Source of the DNA: Bacteroidales bacterium
Lineage (GTDB): Bacteria; Bacteroidota; Bacteroidia; Bacteroidales; G3-4614
DNA: 64,000 nt
Assembly (NCBI GenBank): GCA_015061035.1
Contig: SUXK01000009.1
Coordinates: 1-64,000, forward strand
Reading direction: 5' to 3'
Shown in pieces: positions 44,470-51,898 of this stretch. Numbering within the stretch: position 1 is the first letter of the stretch; every line of letters starts with the position of its first letter. The notes under the pieces are model-generated. The model was not told the DNA's origin. It ran no database searches and saw only the letters and a list, made by a program, of their open reading frames with translations. The position numbers were made by a program, and so were the translations under genes.

Positions 44470-44907
44470 ATGAGATTAGAGATAAAAAGAAAGTTATTAG
44501 GGAAAAACTATACAATAGGAGAGTTGTATATAGATGGTAAATATTTTTGCGATACTCTTGAGGATAAAGTTATAGATATTGATAAGAGTGGGGCATTTGA
44601 AGGTAAGGAGAAAAAAGAGGCAGGAAAAAGTGCAATACCATACGGAGAGTATAAGGTTGTAGTAAATCGCTCGCCAAAGTTTGGCAGGGAGTTGCCCAGA
44701 CTGTTGGACGTTCCTCACTTTGAGGGGATATTAATACATCGAGGCAACAGTGCATCTGATACTTCAGGTTGTATCTTGGTGGGAGAAAATAGCACACGTG
44801 GCAGATTATCCAACTCCTCAATCTACGAAGAGATTTTAGTTATAGAGTGTAAGGGTGCAATAAAGCGAGGTGAAACAATAACATTAAATATTGTGCAAGA
44901 TGAGTAG
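44470..44907 (+). CDS. DUF5675 protein, probable cell-wall enzyme of the lysis cassette
   Basis: A 145-residue protein of the DUF5675 type: LEIKRKLLGKNYTIGELYIDG and DTLED near the start, KSAIPYGEYKVVVNRSPKFG, and the motif IHRGNSASDTSGCILVG with His90, Ser99 and Cys101. That spacing resembles the L,D-transpeptidase H...SxGC catalytic motif, so it may cleave or remodel peptidoglycan and play the endolysin part. No signal peptide, consistent with release through a holin. Enzyme activity is inference. Confidence 0.75.
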   Translation: MRLEIKRKLLGKNYTIGELYIDGKYFCDTLEDKVIDIDKSGAFEGKEKKEAGKSAIPYGEYKVVVNRSPKFGRELPRLLDVPHFEGILIHRGNSASDTSGCILVGENSTRGRLSNSSIYEEILVIECKGAIKRGETITLNIVQDE

Positions 44908-45310
44908 GAGTATATATTTGATTATATCATTAACTATACTCACGCTGTTTTTACTTTCGGTAGTATCGTGTAACCCGCCACGCCATTGCGAAGTTTCGCA
45001 AGTTGATACAATATATGTTGAGCGAGTTGTTGAACGTGAGTTGTTGGTTCACGATACCATTGAAATTAATAGTGCAAAAGTTGAGTATATTCCCGATTCT
45101 GTTGGAGGTTGGAAACCGTCAAAGATGACAGTGGAGAAAACAGTTCAAAACAGATTGCAAACAACTGACGAGGAACAGATAATAACAGAGAGTGTTGATG
45201 TAAAGAGTAATAAAAAAATAGATAGTGATAAATCTCAACCCTCTAAATTAAGATGGTTTGCAATAGGATTCTTTGTTGCTGTGGTTGTGCTGTTAATAGT
45301 CAAACAATAA
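44900..45310 (+). CDS. Unimolecular spanin-like lipoprotein
   Basis: A 136-residue protein with both ends anchored: an N-terminal lipoprotein signal (MSRSIYLIISLTILTLF...VVSC, Cys24) and a C-terminal transmembrane helix (WFAIGFFVAVVVLLIV) just before the end, with a periplasmic middle that is partly helical. This is the architecture of unimolecular spanins, which link outer and inner membrane and disrupt the outer membrane in the last step of lysis. The ATG at 44900 overlaps the DUF5675 stop; a TTG at 44891 is less likely. Assignment rests on topology and position. Confidence 0.75.
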   Translation: MSRSIYLIISLTILTLFLLSVVSCNPPRHCEVSQVDTIYVERVVERELLVHDTIEINSAKVEYIPDSVGGWKPSKMTVEKTVQNRLQTTDEEQIITESVDVKSNKKIDSDKSQPSKLRWFAIGFFVAVVVLLIVKQ

Positions 45311-45322
45311 AAGAGATGAAAC

Positions 45323-45354
45323 AAAAATACCCTTGACGCGTCAAGGGTATTTTT
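45323..45354. terminator. Bidirectional terminator closing the phage-like block
   Basis: A perfect palindrome: five A, TACCCTTGACG / CGTCAAGGGTA, five T. It ends the plus-strand lysis genes and the minus-strand tonB unit. Confidence 0.92.
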
Positions 45355-45372
45355 ATATATGTATAAAAGATA

Positions 45373-46122
45373 TTATCTAATTTTAAAGAAGTATGTAATA
45401 GTTCCGTTTTGATTATTAGTGCCTTTGATTGATTCAAACTTTGCTCTTTTAGCAGCACTTTCGGCTCTGTTTCTTATATATTCTGAAGAAGCCACACTCG
45501 GATCGCTAAGTTTAGGATTTGTAGAAGCAGCAATTACTTTGCCTGCTGGGCTAACAGTAATATTTACAACAAGTTTTCCCTCAACATTACTTCTATCATA
45601 TTCGGGAACAGGTAATTTTTCTCCTTTAGCAAAACCTCTACCTCCAAGATCCCAAATACCATATCCAGCGTTTCCGCTCTCAGCGCCCTCATCAGAGTTT
45701 CCATTGGGAGAGCCTTTACTTTCACTGCCATCTTCGCTTGATGAAGAAGAGAATATGCCTGATACAAGTGAGTTTATGCGTTCAGCCTCTTTACGCTCGG
45801 CCTCCTCTTTAGCCTTACGCTCAGCCTCTTTGCGTTGCTCCTCTTCACGTTTTTTCTTCTCCTCCTCTTCTGATGCAATAGTTTGCTCATCACTATCTTG
45901 GGTTATCTCTTCGGTTGAAGATACAACTTTTGGTGGAGTATATCCCGCTGGTGGAGCGGTAACAATCTCGTAGTTGGTGCCATAAGCCACCAATATACCA
46001 CCGCCTTCATCAGTAGCAGGAGATAATAGTTTAGTAAAAAAGAGAATAAGAATTATGGCAATGTGAAAAATCAGAGTGCCTGCAATGCCTAAAATCTTAT
46101 CTTTTTTCTCGTGGTTATCCAT
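45373..46122 (-). CDS. TonB-type energy transducer
   Basis: A 249-residue inner-membrane protein: one N-terminal helix (residues about 11-32), a Pro then Glu/Lys/Arg-rich helical rod (about 60-110, KREEEQRKEAERKAKEEAERK), a Ser/Gly linker and a TonB-like C-terminal domain (about 180-249, VEGKLVVNITVSPAGKVIAA). The long charged rod is like TolA, but the C-terminus fits TonB family energy transducers. It is last in an exbB-exbD-tonB run and would power receptors such as the one at 13740. Confidence 0.85.
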   Translation of the reverse strand: MDNHEKKDKILGIAGTLIFHIAIILILFFTKLLSPATDEGGGILVAYGTNYEIVTAPPAGYTPPKVVSSTEEITQDSDEQTIASEEEEKKKREEEQRKEAERKAKEEAERKEAERINSLVSGIFSSSSSEDGSESKGSPNGNSDEGAESGNAGYGIWDLGGRGFAKGEKLPVPEYDRSNVEGKLVVNITVSPAGKVIAASTNPKLSDPSVASSEYIRNRAESAAKRAKFESIKGTNNQNGTITYFFKIR

Positions 46123-46143
46123 TATTAATATGAGATATTAAAA

Positions 46144-46557
46144 CTATTTCTTAACGGGTTGAGTTGCCAACACCATCTTAACACCCTTCTCGGCTCCAAT
46201 ACCAAGAACTCTTACTACCTCGCCATATTCAATACTTTTATCGGCATTAATCGAAACAAACACCTCTCCCTCCTCTGCAACAAGAGCATCCAGCATATCG
46301 CCCAACTGCTCGGGAGCAATCTCTGTGGGAGCCTTATTGCCTTTAGCAAAGTAGTATCTGTTATCCTTGTCAATAGTAACTCTTGCAGCCGCTGTATTAG
46401 TAACTTGATTTTTGCTTTGGGGCAACATAACCTTAATAGCATTCGGGAATACTGCAGTAGAAGTTACCATAAAGAATATAAGCAACAAGAATATAACGTC
46501 GGTCATTGACGCCATACTAAAAGAAGCATCAATATTATGTCTGCGTTTAAAAGCCAT
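46144..46557 (-). CDS. exbD: ExbD/TolR family biopolymer transport protein
   Basis: A 137-residue protein with one membrane helix (about 18-38) containing the proton-path Asp20 in MASMTDVIFLLLIFFMV, followed by a periplasmic domain. Partner of the ExbB-like protein encoded 3 bases upstream. Confidence 0.92.
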   Translation of the reverse strand: MAFKRRHNIDASFSMASMTDVIFLLLIFFMVTSTAVFPNAIKVMLPQSKNQVTNTAAARVTIDKDNRYYFAKGNKAPTEIAPEQLGDMLDALVAEEGEVFVSINADKSIEYGEVVRVLGIGAEKGVKMVLATQPVKK

Positions 46558-46560
46558 ATT

Positions 46561-47262
46561 CTATTTTTGAGCGGGTTCATTTAAAAGGTCCATAAACTCC
46601 ATAGTTTTCGACTCAAGGTCTCTTACCACTCCGTCAACCCTTGCAACAAGGTAGTTATAAGCAAATAGAGCAATAATACCCACAACCAAACCAGCAACGG
46701 TAGTAACAAGAGCCTCATATATACCGCCCGAGAGAGTAGTAATATCGGCACTACCACCAGACTCGGCCATATTAAAGAATGCTCTGACCATACCCGAAAC
46801 AGTACCCAAGAAACCAATCATAGGAGCACCTGCTGCAGTAGTTGCCAACCATGGAAAGTTCTTCTCCAATTTAGCAATCTCAATATTACCAGTGTTCTCA
46901 ATAGCAACAAGCACATCGTTCATAGGACGTCCTAAGCGAGAGATCCCCTTTTCAATCAAACGAGCATAAGGAGTATCAGTCTTTTTACAAAGGTTACGAG
47001 CCGATGCTATATCGCCATCGTGAATATAATCCTTAATACGAGCCATAAAAGTGTTATCGGCTTTTGCAGCCTTTCTTATAGCACTCCAACGCTCAAAAAA
47101 TACGTAAATAGCCATCACCGATAACAATAAAAGAGGAATCATAATTATACCGCCTTTCATTGTTAGGGCTAATAGGTCTAACTCTTTTGTAGTCTCTTCA
47201 GCAATACCCTCCACTACGGGATCAGTTGCCACTTGTGCCAAAATGGTTGTTAAAATATTCAT
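46561..47262 (-). CDS. exbB: ExbB/TolQ family proton channel
   Basis: A 233-residue protein with three membrane helices (about 38-60, 135-160 and 185-207) and the cytoplasmic loop typical of MotA/TolQ/ExbB proteins. The conserved GAAPMIGFLGTVSGMVRAF and LVTTVAGLVVGI segments are present. It forms the proton channel with the ExbD-like protein that follows. First gene of the unit. Confidence 0.93.
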   Translation of the reverse strand: MNILTTILAQVATDPVVEGIAEETTKELDLLALTMKGGIIMIPLLLLSVMAIYVFFERWSAIRKAAKADNTFMARIKDYIHDGDIASARNLCKKTDTPYARLIEKGISRLGRPMNDVLVAIENTGNIEIAKLEKNFPWLATTAAGAPMIGFLGTVSGMVRAFFNMAESGGSADITTLSGGIYEALVTTVAGLVVGIIALFAYNYLVARVDGVVRDLESKTMEFMDLLNEPAQK

Positions 47263-47347
47263 AGAATAAGAATTGTGTTTATCTAAATATAATTAAAATC
47301 CTAATTTCTGTAACGTTTGACATATAACTCCACAATAGGTTTAAATC

Positions 47348-48070
47348 CTATTTTGTTACTATCAATTGTGCTTTGTATTGTTTAATAGTCTCCTCCAATC
47401 CTAAATAAAGAGCATCGCAGATAAGGGCATGACCAATAGAAACCTCTTTAAGACAAGGAATATTCTCGGCAAAGTATGCAAGATTCTCAAGACTCAAATC
47501 GTGTCCTGCGTTAAGACCCAGACCAAGTGAACGAGCCTTTTGAGCAGCAACAATAAACGGAGCAATAGCCTCTTCTCTGTTCTTGTTATAATTGGTGGCG
47601 TAAGGCTCAGTATAAAGTTCCACTCTGTCAGCATCACATTTTGCAGCCCACTCAATCATCTCCTCATCAGCATCAACAAAAATGGAAGTTCTGATACCTG
47701 CATTTTTAAACTTGGCAACAACCTCAGAGAGAAATTCAAAGTTGTCGCGAGTGTTCCAGCCAGCATTTGAGGTAATAGCATCGGGACTGTCAGGTACAAG
47801 AGTAACCTGAGCAGGGCGAACTTGTAAAACCTTCTCAATAAACTTAGGAGAAGGATTACCCTCTATGTTAAACTCTGTTTTAAGAGCGGGAGCCAACACA
47901 TCAAGGTCAGCATATCTAATGTGACGCTCATCGGGGCGAGGATGCACAGTAATACCATCGGCGCCAAAAGCCTCGCAGTCGATAGCAGTTTGAAGAATAT
48001 TTGGTCGATTACCCCCACGAGCATTTCTGATAGAGGCAACCTTATTTATATTTACGCTTAATTTAATCAT
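47348..48070 (-). CDS. pdxJ: Pyridoxine 5'-phosphate synthase
   Basis: A 240-residue enzyme making pyridoxine 5'-phosphate from deoxyxylulose phosphate and aminoacetone phosphate. [65 protein letters not shown] and [16 protein letters not shown] are family motifs with the catalytic Glu and His residues. Length normal. Its promoter overlaps that of nadK, which points the other way. Confidence 0.95.
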   Translation of the reverse strand: MIKLSVNINKVASIRNARGGNRPNILQTAIDCEAFGADGITVHPRPDERHIRYADLDVLAPALKTEFNIEGNPSPKFIEKVLQVRPAQVTLVPDSPDAITSNAGWNTRDNFEFLSEVVAKFKNAGIRTSIFVDADEEMIEWAAKCDADRVELYTEPYATNYNKNREEAIAPFIVAAQKARSLGLGLNAGHDLSLENLAYFAENIPCLKEVSIGHALICDALYLGLEETIKQYKAQLIVTK

Positions 48071-48153
48071 ATATATTTGTTGTTAATTCTTAATTAATTT
48101 GCTTTCCAATTAACGGAAAACCTATAAAAATTTATCAATTTAAATTATTTCTG

Positions 48154-48171
48154 TAACTTTGCACAAAGTTA
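48154..48171. promoter_or_regulatory. Palindromic overlapping -7 boxes of pdxJ and nadK
   Basis: TAACTTTGCACAAAGTTA contains a TAACTTTG box in each direction separated by two bases. The plus-strand box places transcription near 48167 and so supports the nadK start at 48198. No good TTTG is present at the proper spacing in either direction. Confidence 0.6.
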
Positions 48172-48197
48172 CTACAATTTATTCGTATATTAAAATA

Positions 48198-49070
48198 ATG
48201 AAAATTGCCCTTTTTGGAAATAGTTATCAACGCTCTAAAAGTGAGCATATAGTTACACTTTTTGAGTCACTGCAAAAATACGAAGTTAGTCTTTTTGTAG
48301 AGCAGAACTATTATGACTTTCTTAAAGAACAATCAATAGAACTTTATGCTGCAACACCCTTTACAACCATAGATGATAACATTGATATAGTAATAAGTGT
48401 TGGCGGAGACGGAACATTTTTACGTACAGCCGAGAATGTGGCAGAAAAAAATATCCCAATATTGGGGATAAATGCAGGACGATTAGGATTTCTTGCCGAT
48501 GTTTCAAAAGAGGAGATAATAAATGCCGTAGATGAATTATTATCAAATAATTACAGATTAGAAGAACGAACAATGTTGCAAGTTGAGGTAGAGTCGCTTT
48601 CTTCTGATTTTACCCCATACGCATTAAACGAAGTGGCAGTCTTAAAACAAGATACATCATCAATGATAACCATATCGGCAACCTTAGGAGAGGAGTTTTT
48701 GAATAGTTATCAAGCAGACGGTTTGATAGTTGCAACACCAACAGGTTCAACAGGCTATGCCTTAAGTGTTGGAGGTCCGGTGTTGATGCCCGAAACATCC
48801 GATTTTGTAATAGCGCCCGTAGCACCACACACCCTTAATGTGCGTCCGTTAGTAGTGCCTGATAGCAAAACAATAACCCTGTCGGTTGATAGCAGAACAG
48901 GAAACTGCCTTCTTGCTCTTGACGGAAGGTCGTTGGTAATACCATGTGATAAGGAGATAACACTACGTAAAGCCCCCTTTAAGACATTGGTAGTAAAACG
49001 CAACAACCATACCTTTGTATCAACACTCCGTAACAAACTGATGTGGGGAGCAGACAGTAGAAATGTGTAG
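48198..49070 (+). CDS. nadK: NAD kinase
   Basis: A 290-residue ATP-NAD kinase that makes NADP. GGDGTF (Gly69-Phe74), GRLGFLADV, NEVAVLK and TPTGSTGYALSVGGPV are the conserved motifs. The frame is open from 48159, but the upstream part would begin inside the -7 box, so ATG at 48198 (MKIALFGNSY) is chosen. Divergent from pdxJ. Confidence 0.95.
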   Translation: MKIALFGNSYQRSKSEHIVTLFESLQKYEVSLFVEQNYYDFLKEQSIELYAATPFTTIDDNIDIVISVGGDGTFLRTAENVAEKNIPILGINAGRLGFLADVSKEEIINAVDELLSNNYRLEERTMLQVEVESLSSDFTPYALNEVAVLKQDTSSMITISATLGEEFLNSYQADGLIVATPTGSTGYALSVGGPVLMPETSDFVIAPVAPHTLNVRPLVVPDSKTITLSVDSRTGNCLLALDGRSLVIPCDKEITLRKAPFKTLVVKRNNHTFVSTLRNKLMWGADSRNV

Positions 49071-49078
49071 TAACAACT

Positions 49079-49780
49079 ATGCCCGAAATATTTATACAAG
49101 ACAGTGAATTTGGCTTAATAAAAGTATGCTATAATACACGAGCCAAAAGATTAATATTCAGGGTGAAAGATGGAGTGTTGCAAGTAACAGCACCTTATAA
49201 AACTGAGACAAAGGTTATAGAAGATAGCATACATAGAAAACGCACAGCAATTAGGGGATTGTTAGCAAAAACCTCCACAAATATATTACGGGCAGGAGAT
49301 GAAATAGCAACAAGAGTTGTACCAATTCGCATATACTCACATAACCTCTCAAAACTCCTCTTTACGCTAAAAGATAACACCCTTAATGTGTTTGTGCCAC
49401 AGAGTGCTGAAATTGAGACAGTATCAATTCAGAAAAGAATAAAGCAGGGAATAATAACAATATTAAGGAGGGTAGCAGAGCCATATCTTCACGCTCGTTT
49501 AGATGCGTTGGCAAAGGCAAAAGGAGTTAAATATAACAAATTCACAATCTCTACGGCACTCACAAGAATGGGATCGTGCAGTGTAAAAAAAGATATATCA
49601 CTCTCGGTCTATCTGATTTTTTATCCTCAACATCTTGTTGATTATGTAATTATGCATGAGTTGGCACACCTTACAGAGATGAATCATAGTCTGCGTTTTC
49701 ATGCCTTATGTAACAACTATTGTGAAGGCAGAGAACGAGAATTGGAACAAGAGTTTAAGCAATTCAGAATTCCATTATAA
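49079..49780 (+). CDS. YgjP/DUF45-type metallopeptidase
   Basis: A 233-residue protein with the zincin motif HELAH (193-197) followed by LTEMNHSLRFH, with a third ligand His203 in MNHS. The earlier part has LDALAKAKGVKYNKFTISTALTRMGSCSVKKDISLSVYLIFYP, as in the YgjP/WLM family, which has R-WGSC in most members; here RMGSC. Eight bases after nadK, likely co-transcribed. Substrate unknown. Confidence 0.85.
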   Translation: MPEIFIQDSEFGLIKVCYNTRAKRLIFRVKDGVLQVTAPYKTETKVIEDSIHRKRTAIRGLLAKTSTNILRAGDEIATRVVPIRIYSHNLSKLLFTLKDNTLNVFVPQSAEIETVSIQKRIKQGIITILRRVAEPYLHARLDALAKAKGVKYNKFTISTALTRMGSCSVKKDISLSVYLIFYPQHLVDYVIMHELAHLTEMNHSLRFHALCNNYCEGRERELEQEFKQFRIPL

Positions 49781-49937
49781 AATAACTGTAAAAAGTGGTG
49801 CGGAGATAACAGATAGATGTTGGGCCGAACTATCCTCAGCCCCCGTAAAGAGTCCTCAAGCGGAGTTACCTACAACCCTAAAAGGAGTGATAATGGTTAA
49901 GGTTAATAATGAGGTTGTAAAGGTAATTGCTAATTAA
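49701..49937 (+). CDS. Possible small protein or gene remnant
   Basis: A 78-codon frame that overlaps the end of the metallopeptidase in another frame; the non-overlapping part (from 49781) reads ITVKSGAEITDRCWAELSS and ends MVKVNNEVVKVIAN. It may be an eroded coding remnant rather than an active gene. Weak evidence. Confidence 0.25.
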   Translation: MPYVTTIVKAENENWNKSLSNSEFHYKITVKSGAEITDRCWAELSSAPVKSPQAELPTTLKGVIMVKVNNEVVKVIAN

Positions 49938-49961
49938 TGAAATAAAATATTAGTTCATAAT

Positions 49962-49992
49962 TTTGTAATTACGAGATAATTATATATCTTTG
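49962..49992 (+). promoter_or_regulatory. Promoter of the rimP-nusA-infB operon
   Basis: TTTG (49962-49965), exactly 19 bases, TATCTTTG (49985-49992). One of the best matches to the Bacteroidetes consensus in the window; transcription should start near 49998. Confidence 0.8.
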
Positions 49993-50009
49993 TAACGTAA
50001 ACAAAGGTG

Positions 50010-50038
50010 GAGGGGGCAAGCAAGCCCCCTCGCTTTTT
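50010..50038 (+). terminator. Terminator-like leader hairpin before rimP
   Basis: Perfect 8-bp GC-rich stem GAGGGGGC / GCCCCCTC with loop AAGCAA, then GCTTTTT. It begins only about 12 bases after the predicted transcription start and ends 26 bases before the rimP ATG, so it could act as an attenuator of the operon. Confidence 0.75.
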
Positions 50039-50063
50039 ATCCCATAATAAACGTATTAACTAT

Positions 50064-50528
50064 ATGATTAACGCAAAAGAGATTGAAAATAAGGTAGTTG
50101 AACTACTCGGTGATGGTACTTCGTTTTTGGTTGGAGTAACTGTTTCTCCCGATAATACAATAGTTGTAACCATTGATGATGATGACCGTGTAGATATAGA
50201 GTTCTGTGAAAAACTACATCGTGATATTGAGGCTGCTTTTGACAGAGAGGTGGAGGATTACTCGCTCGAAGTAGGTTCGGCAGGATTAACATCGCCTTTG
50301 CAATTACCGCGTCAGTACAAAAAAAATATAGGCGGAGAGGTAGAGGTTTTAACCAAAGTAGGTCAAAAATTCTATGCAACACTATCGGCTGCCGATGAGG
50401 AGGGATTTACTGTTGAGGTTACAAAAAAGATAAAACCCGAAGGTGCAAAACGCAAAATTGAGGTAGTAGAGGAGCAGCGTTACCTCTACTCTGAAGTTAA
50501 ATACGTAAAGAATGTGATAACATTTTAA
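50064..50528 (+). CDS. rimP: Ribosome maturation factor RimP
   Basis: A 154-residue factor for 30S subunit maturation. VTIDDDDRVDIEFCEKLHRDIEAAFDREVEDYSLEVGSAGLTSPL is the RimP signature, with the C-terminal SH3-like domain after it. The frame is open from a GTG at 50007, but that lies in the leader hairpin; ATG at 50064 is the proper start. First gene of rimP-nusA-infB. Confidence 0.93.
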   Translation: MINAKEIENKVVELLGDGTSFLVGVTVSPDNTIVVTIDDDDRVDIEFCEKLHRDIEAAFDREVEDYSLEVGSAGLTSPLQLPRQYKKNIGGEVEVLTKVGQKFYATLSAADEEGFTVEVTKKIKPEGAKRKIEVVEEQRYLYSEVKYVKNVITF

Positions 50529-50575
50529 CTCATATATAATACCAAAAGAAATAATAATTAAAAACAGATATAAAA

Positions 50576-51832
50576 ATGGCAAAGAAAGAGATTGTAAACA
50601 CAATGATTGAGACGTTCTCAGAGTTCAAACTATTGAAGAACATTGACAGAACAACACTTGTAAGTGTTTTGGAAGAGTCGTTCCGTAACGTACTTGCAAA
50701 AATGTATGGTACAGACGAAAACCTTGATGTTATCGTAAACCCCGACAAAGGAGACTGCGAGATTTGGCGTAACCGTGAGGTTGTGGCTGATGGAGAGATT
50801 ACAGATGCAAATCTTCAAATATCTCTTTCTGATGCTAAAAAAATAGATTCTTCATACGAAATAGGCGAAGAGGTTGCCGAAGAGGTATTATTCTCAGACT
50901 TTGACCGCCGTACAATTTTGAACCTACGTCAAACATTAGCATCAAAAATACTTGAACTTCAAAAAGATGCAATCTACAACATCTACAAAAACAAAGTGGG
51001 AGAGATTGTATCAGGAGAGGTTTACCAAATATGGAAGAAAGAGATACTTTTGATTGATGACGAAGGAAACGAGTTGATTATGCCACGTGAAGAGCAAATT
51101 CCTAACGAGTTCTTCCACAAAGGAGATACAGTACGTGCGGTAGTTGCTCGTGTAGATAACATAAACAACACACCAAAAATTATAGTATCGCGTACATCAG
51201 AGATGTTCCTAAAACGTTTGTTTGAGTTGGAAGTACCCGAGATTCATGACGGACTTATCACAATTCATCGCGTAGCACGCATCCCAGGATTCAGAGCAAA
51301 AATTGCAGTAGAGTCATACGATGAGCGTATCGATCCAGTAGGAGCATGTGTGGGAGTAAAAGGCTCACGCATACACGGAATAGTTCGTGAGTTGTGTAAC
51401 GAGAATATTGATGTTATCAACTACACTAAAAACACAATGTTATTCATCCAAAGAGCATTGGCACCAGCAAAAGTATCAACATCAGCCATTCGTGTAGATG
51501 AAGAGAATTTGAAAGCAGAGGTGTTATTGCGTCCCGATGATATGGCATTGGCAATCGGAAAAGATGGATATAACATTCGTCTTGCAATGAAACTTACAGG
51601 ATACGATATTGAGGTATTCCGCGATACAGTAGAGGCAGGAGAAGAGGATATTTATCTTGATGAATTTAACGATGAAATAGAAGAGTGGATAATTAACCAA
51701 TTGAAAGAGATTGGATGCAATACAGCAAAAGATGTATTGGGAAGATCTAACGAGGAGTTGCTTGAAAGAACAGATCTTGAAGAGGAGGCAATTGAAGAGA
51801 TCAAAGCCATCCTTGCAGCAGAGTTTGAGTAA
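50576..51832 (+). CDS. nusA: Transcription termination/antitermination factor NusA
   Basis: A 418-residue protein with the NusA N-terminal domain (about 1-125), an S1 domain (about 135-200) and two KH domains (DPVGACVGVKGSRIHGIVREL and the RPDDMALAIGKDGYNIRLAMKLTGYDIEVF repeat). It binds RNA polymerase and nascent RNA and controls pausing. The C-terminal acidic repeats of E. coli NusA are reduced to one helix-hairpin segment here. Second gene of the operon, possibly regulating the leader hairpin. Confidence 0.96.
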   Translation: MAKKEIVNTMIETFSEFKLLKNIDRTTLVSVLEESFRNVLAKMYGTDENLDVIVNPDKGDCEIWRNREVVADGEITDANLQISLSDAKKIDSSYEIGEEVAEEVLFSDFDRRTILNLRQTLASKILELQKDAIYNIYKNKVGEIVSGEVYQIWKKEILLIDDEGNELIMPREEQIPNEFFHKGDTVRAVVARVDNINNTPKIIVSRTSEMFLKRLFELEVPEIHDGLITIHRVARIPGFRAKIAVESYDERIDPVGACVGVKGSRIHGIVRELCNENIDVINYTKNTMLFIQRALAPAKVSTSAIRVDEENLKAEVLLRPDDMALAIGKDGYNIRLAMKLTGYDIEVFRDTVEAGEEDIYLDEFNDEIEEWIINQLKEIGCNTAKDVLGRSNEELLERTDLEEEAIEEIKAILAAEFE

Positions 51833-51898
51833 TAGAAATTTTTATTCCTAAAGAGTAAAAATAATTTAAGTAACTTATTAGAAAAAGAGTAAGACTAT

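Noticed and set aside
50007-50063. GTG start of a longer RimP
   Set aside because: It would place the first codons in the terminator-like leader hairpin; the ATG at 50064 fits RimP homology.
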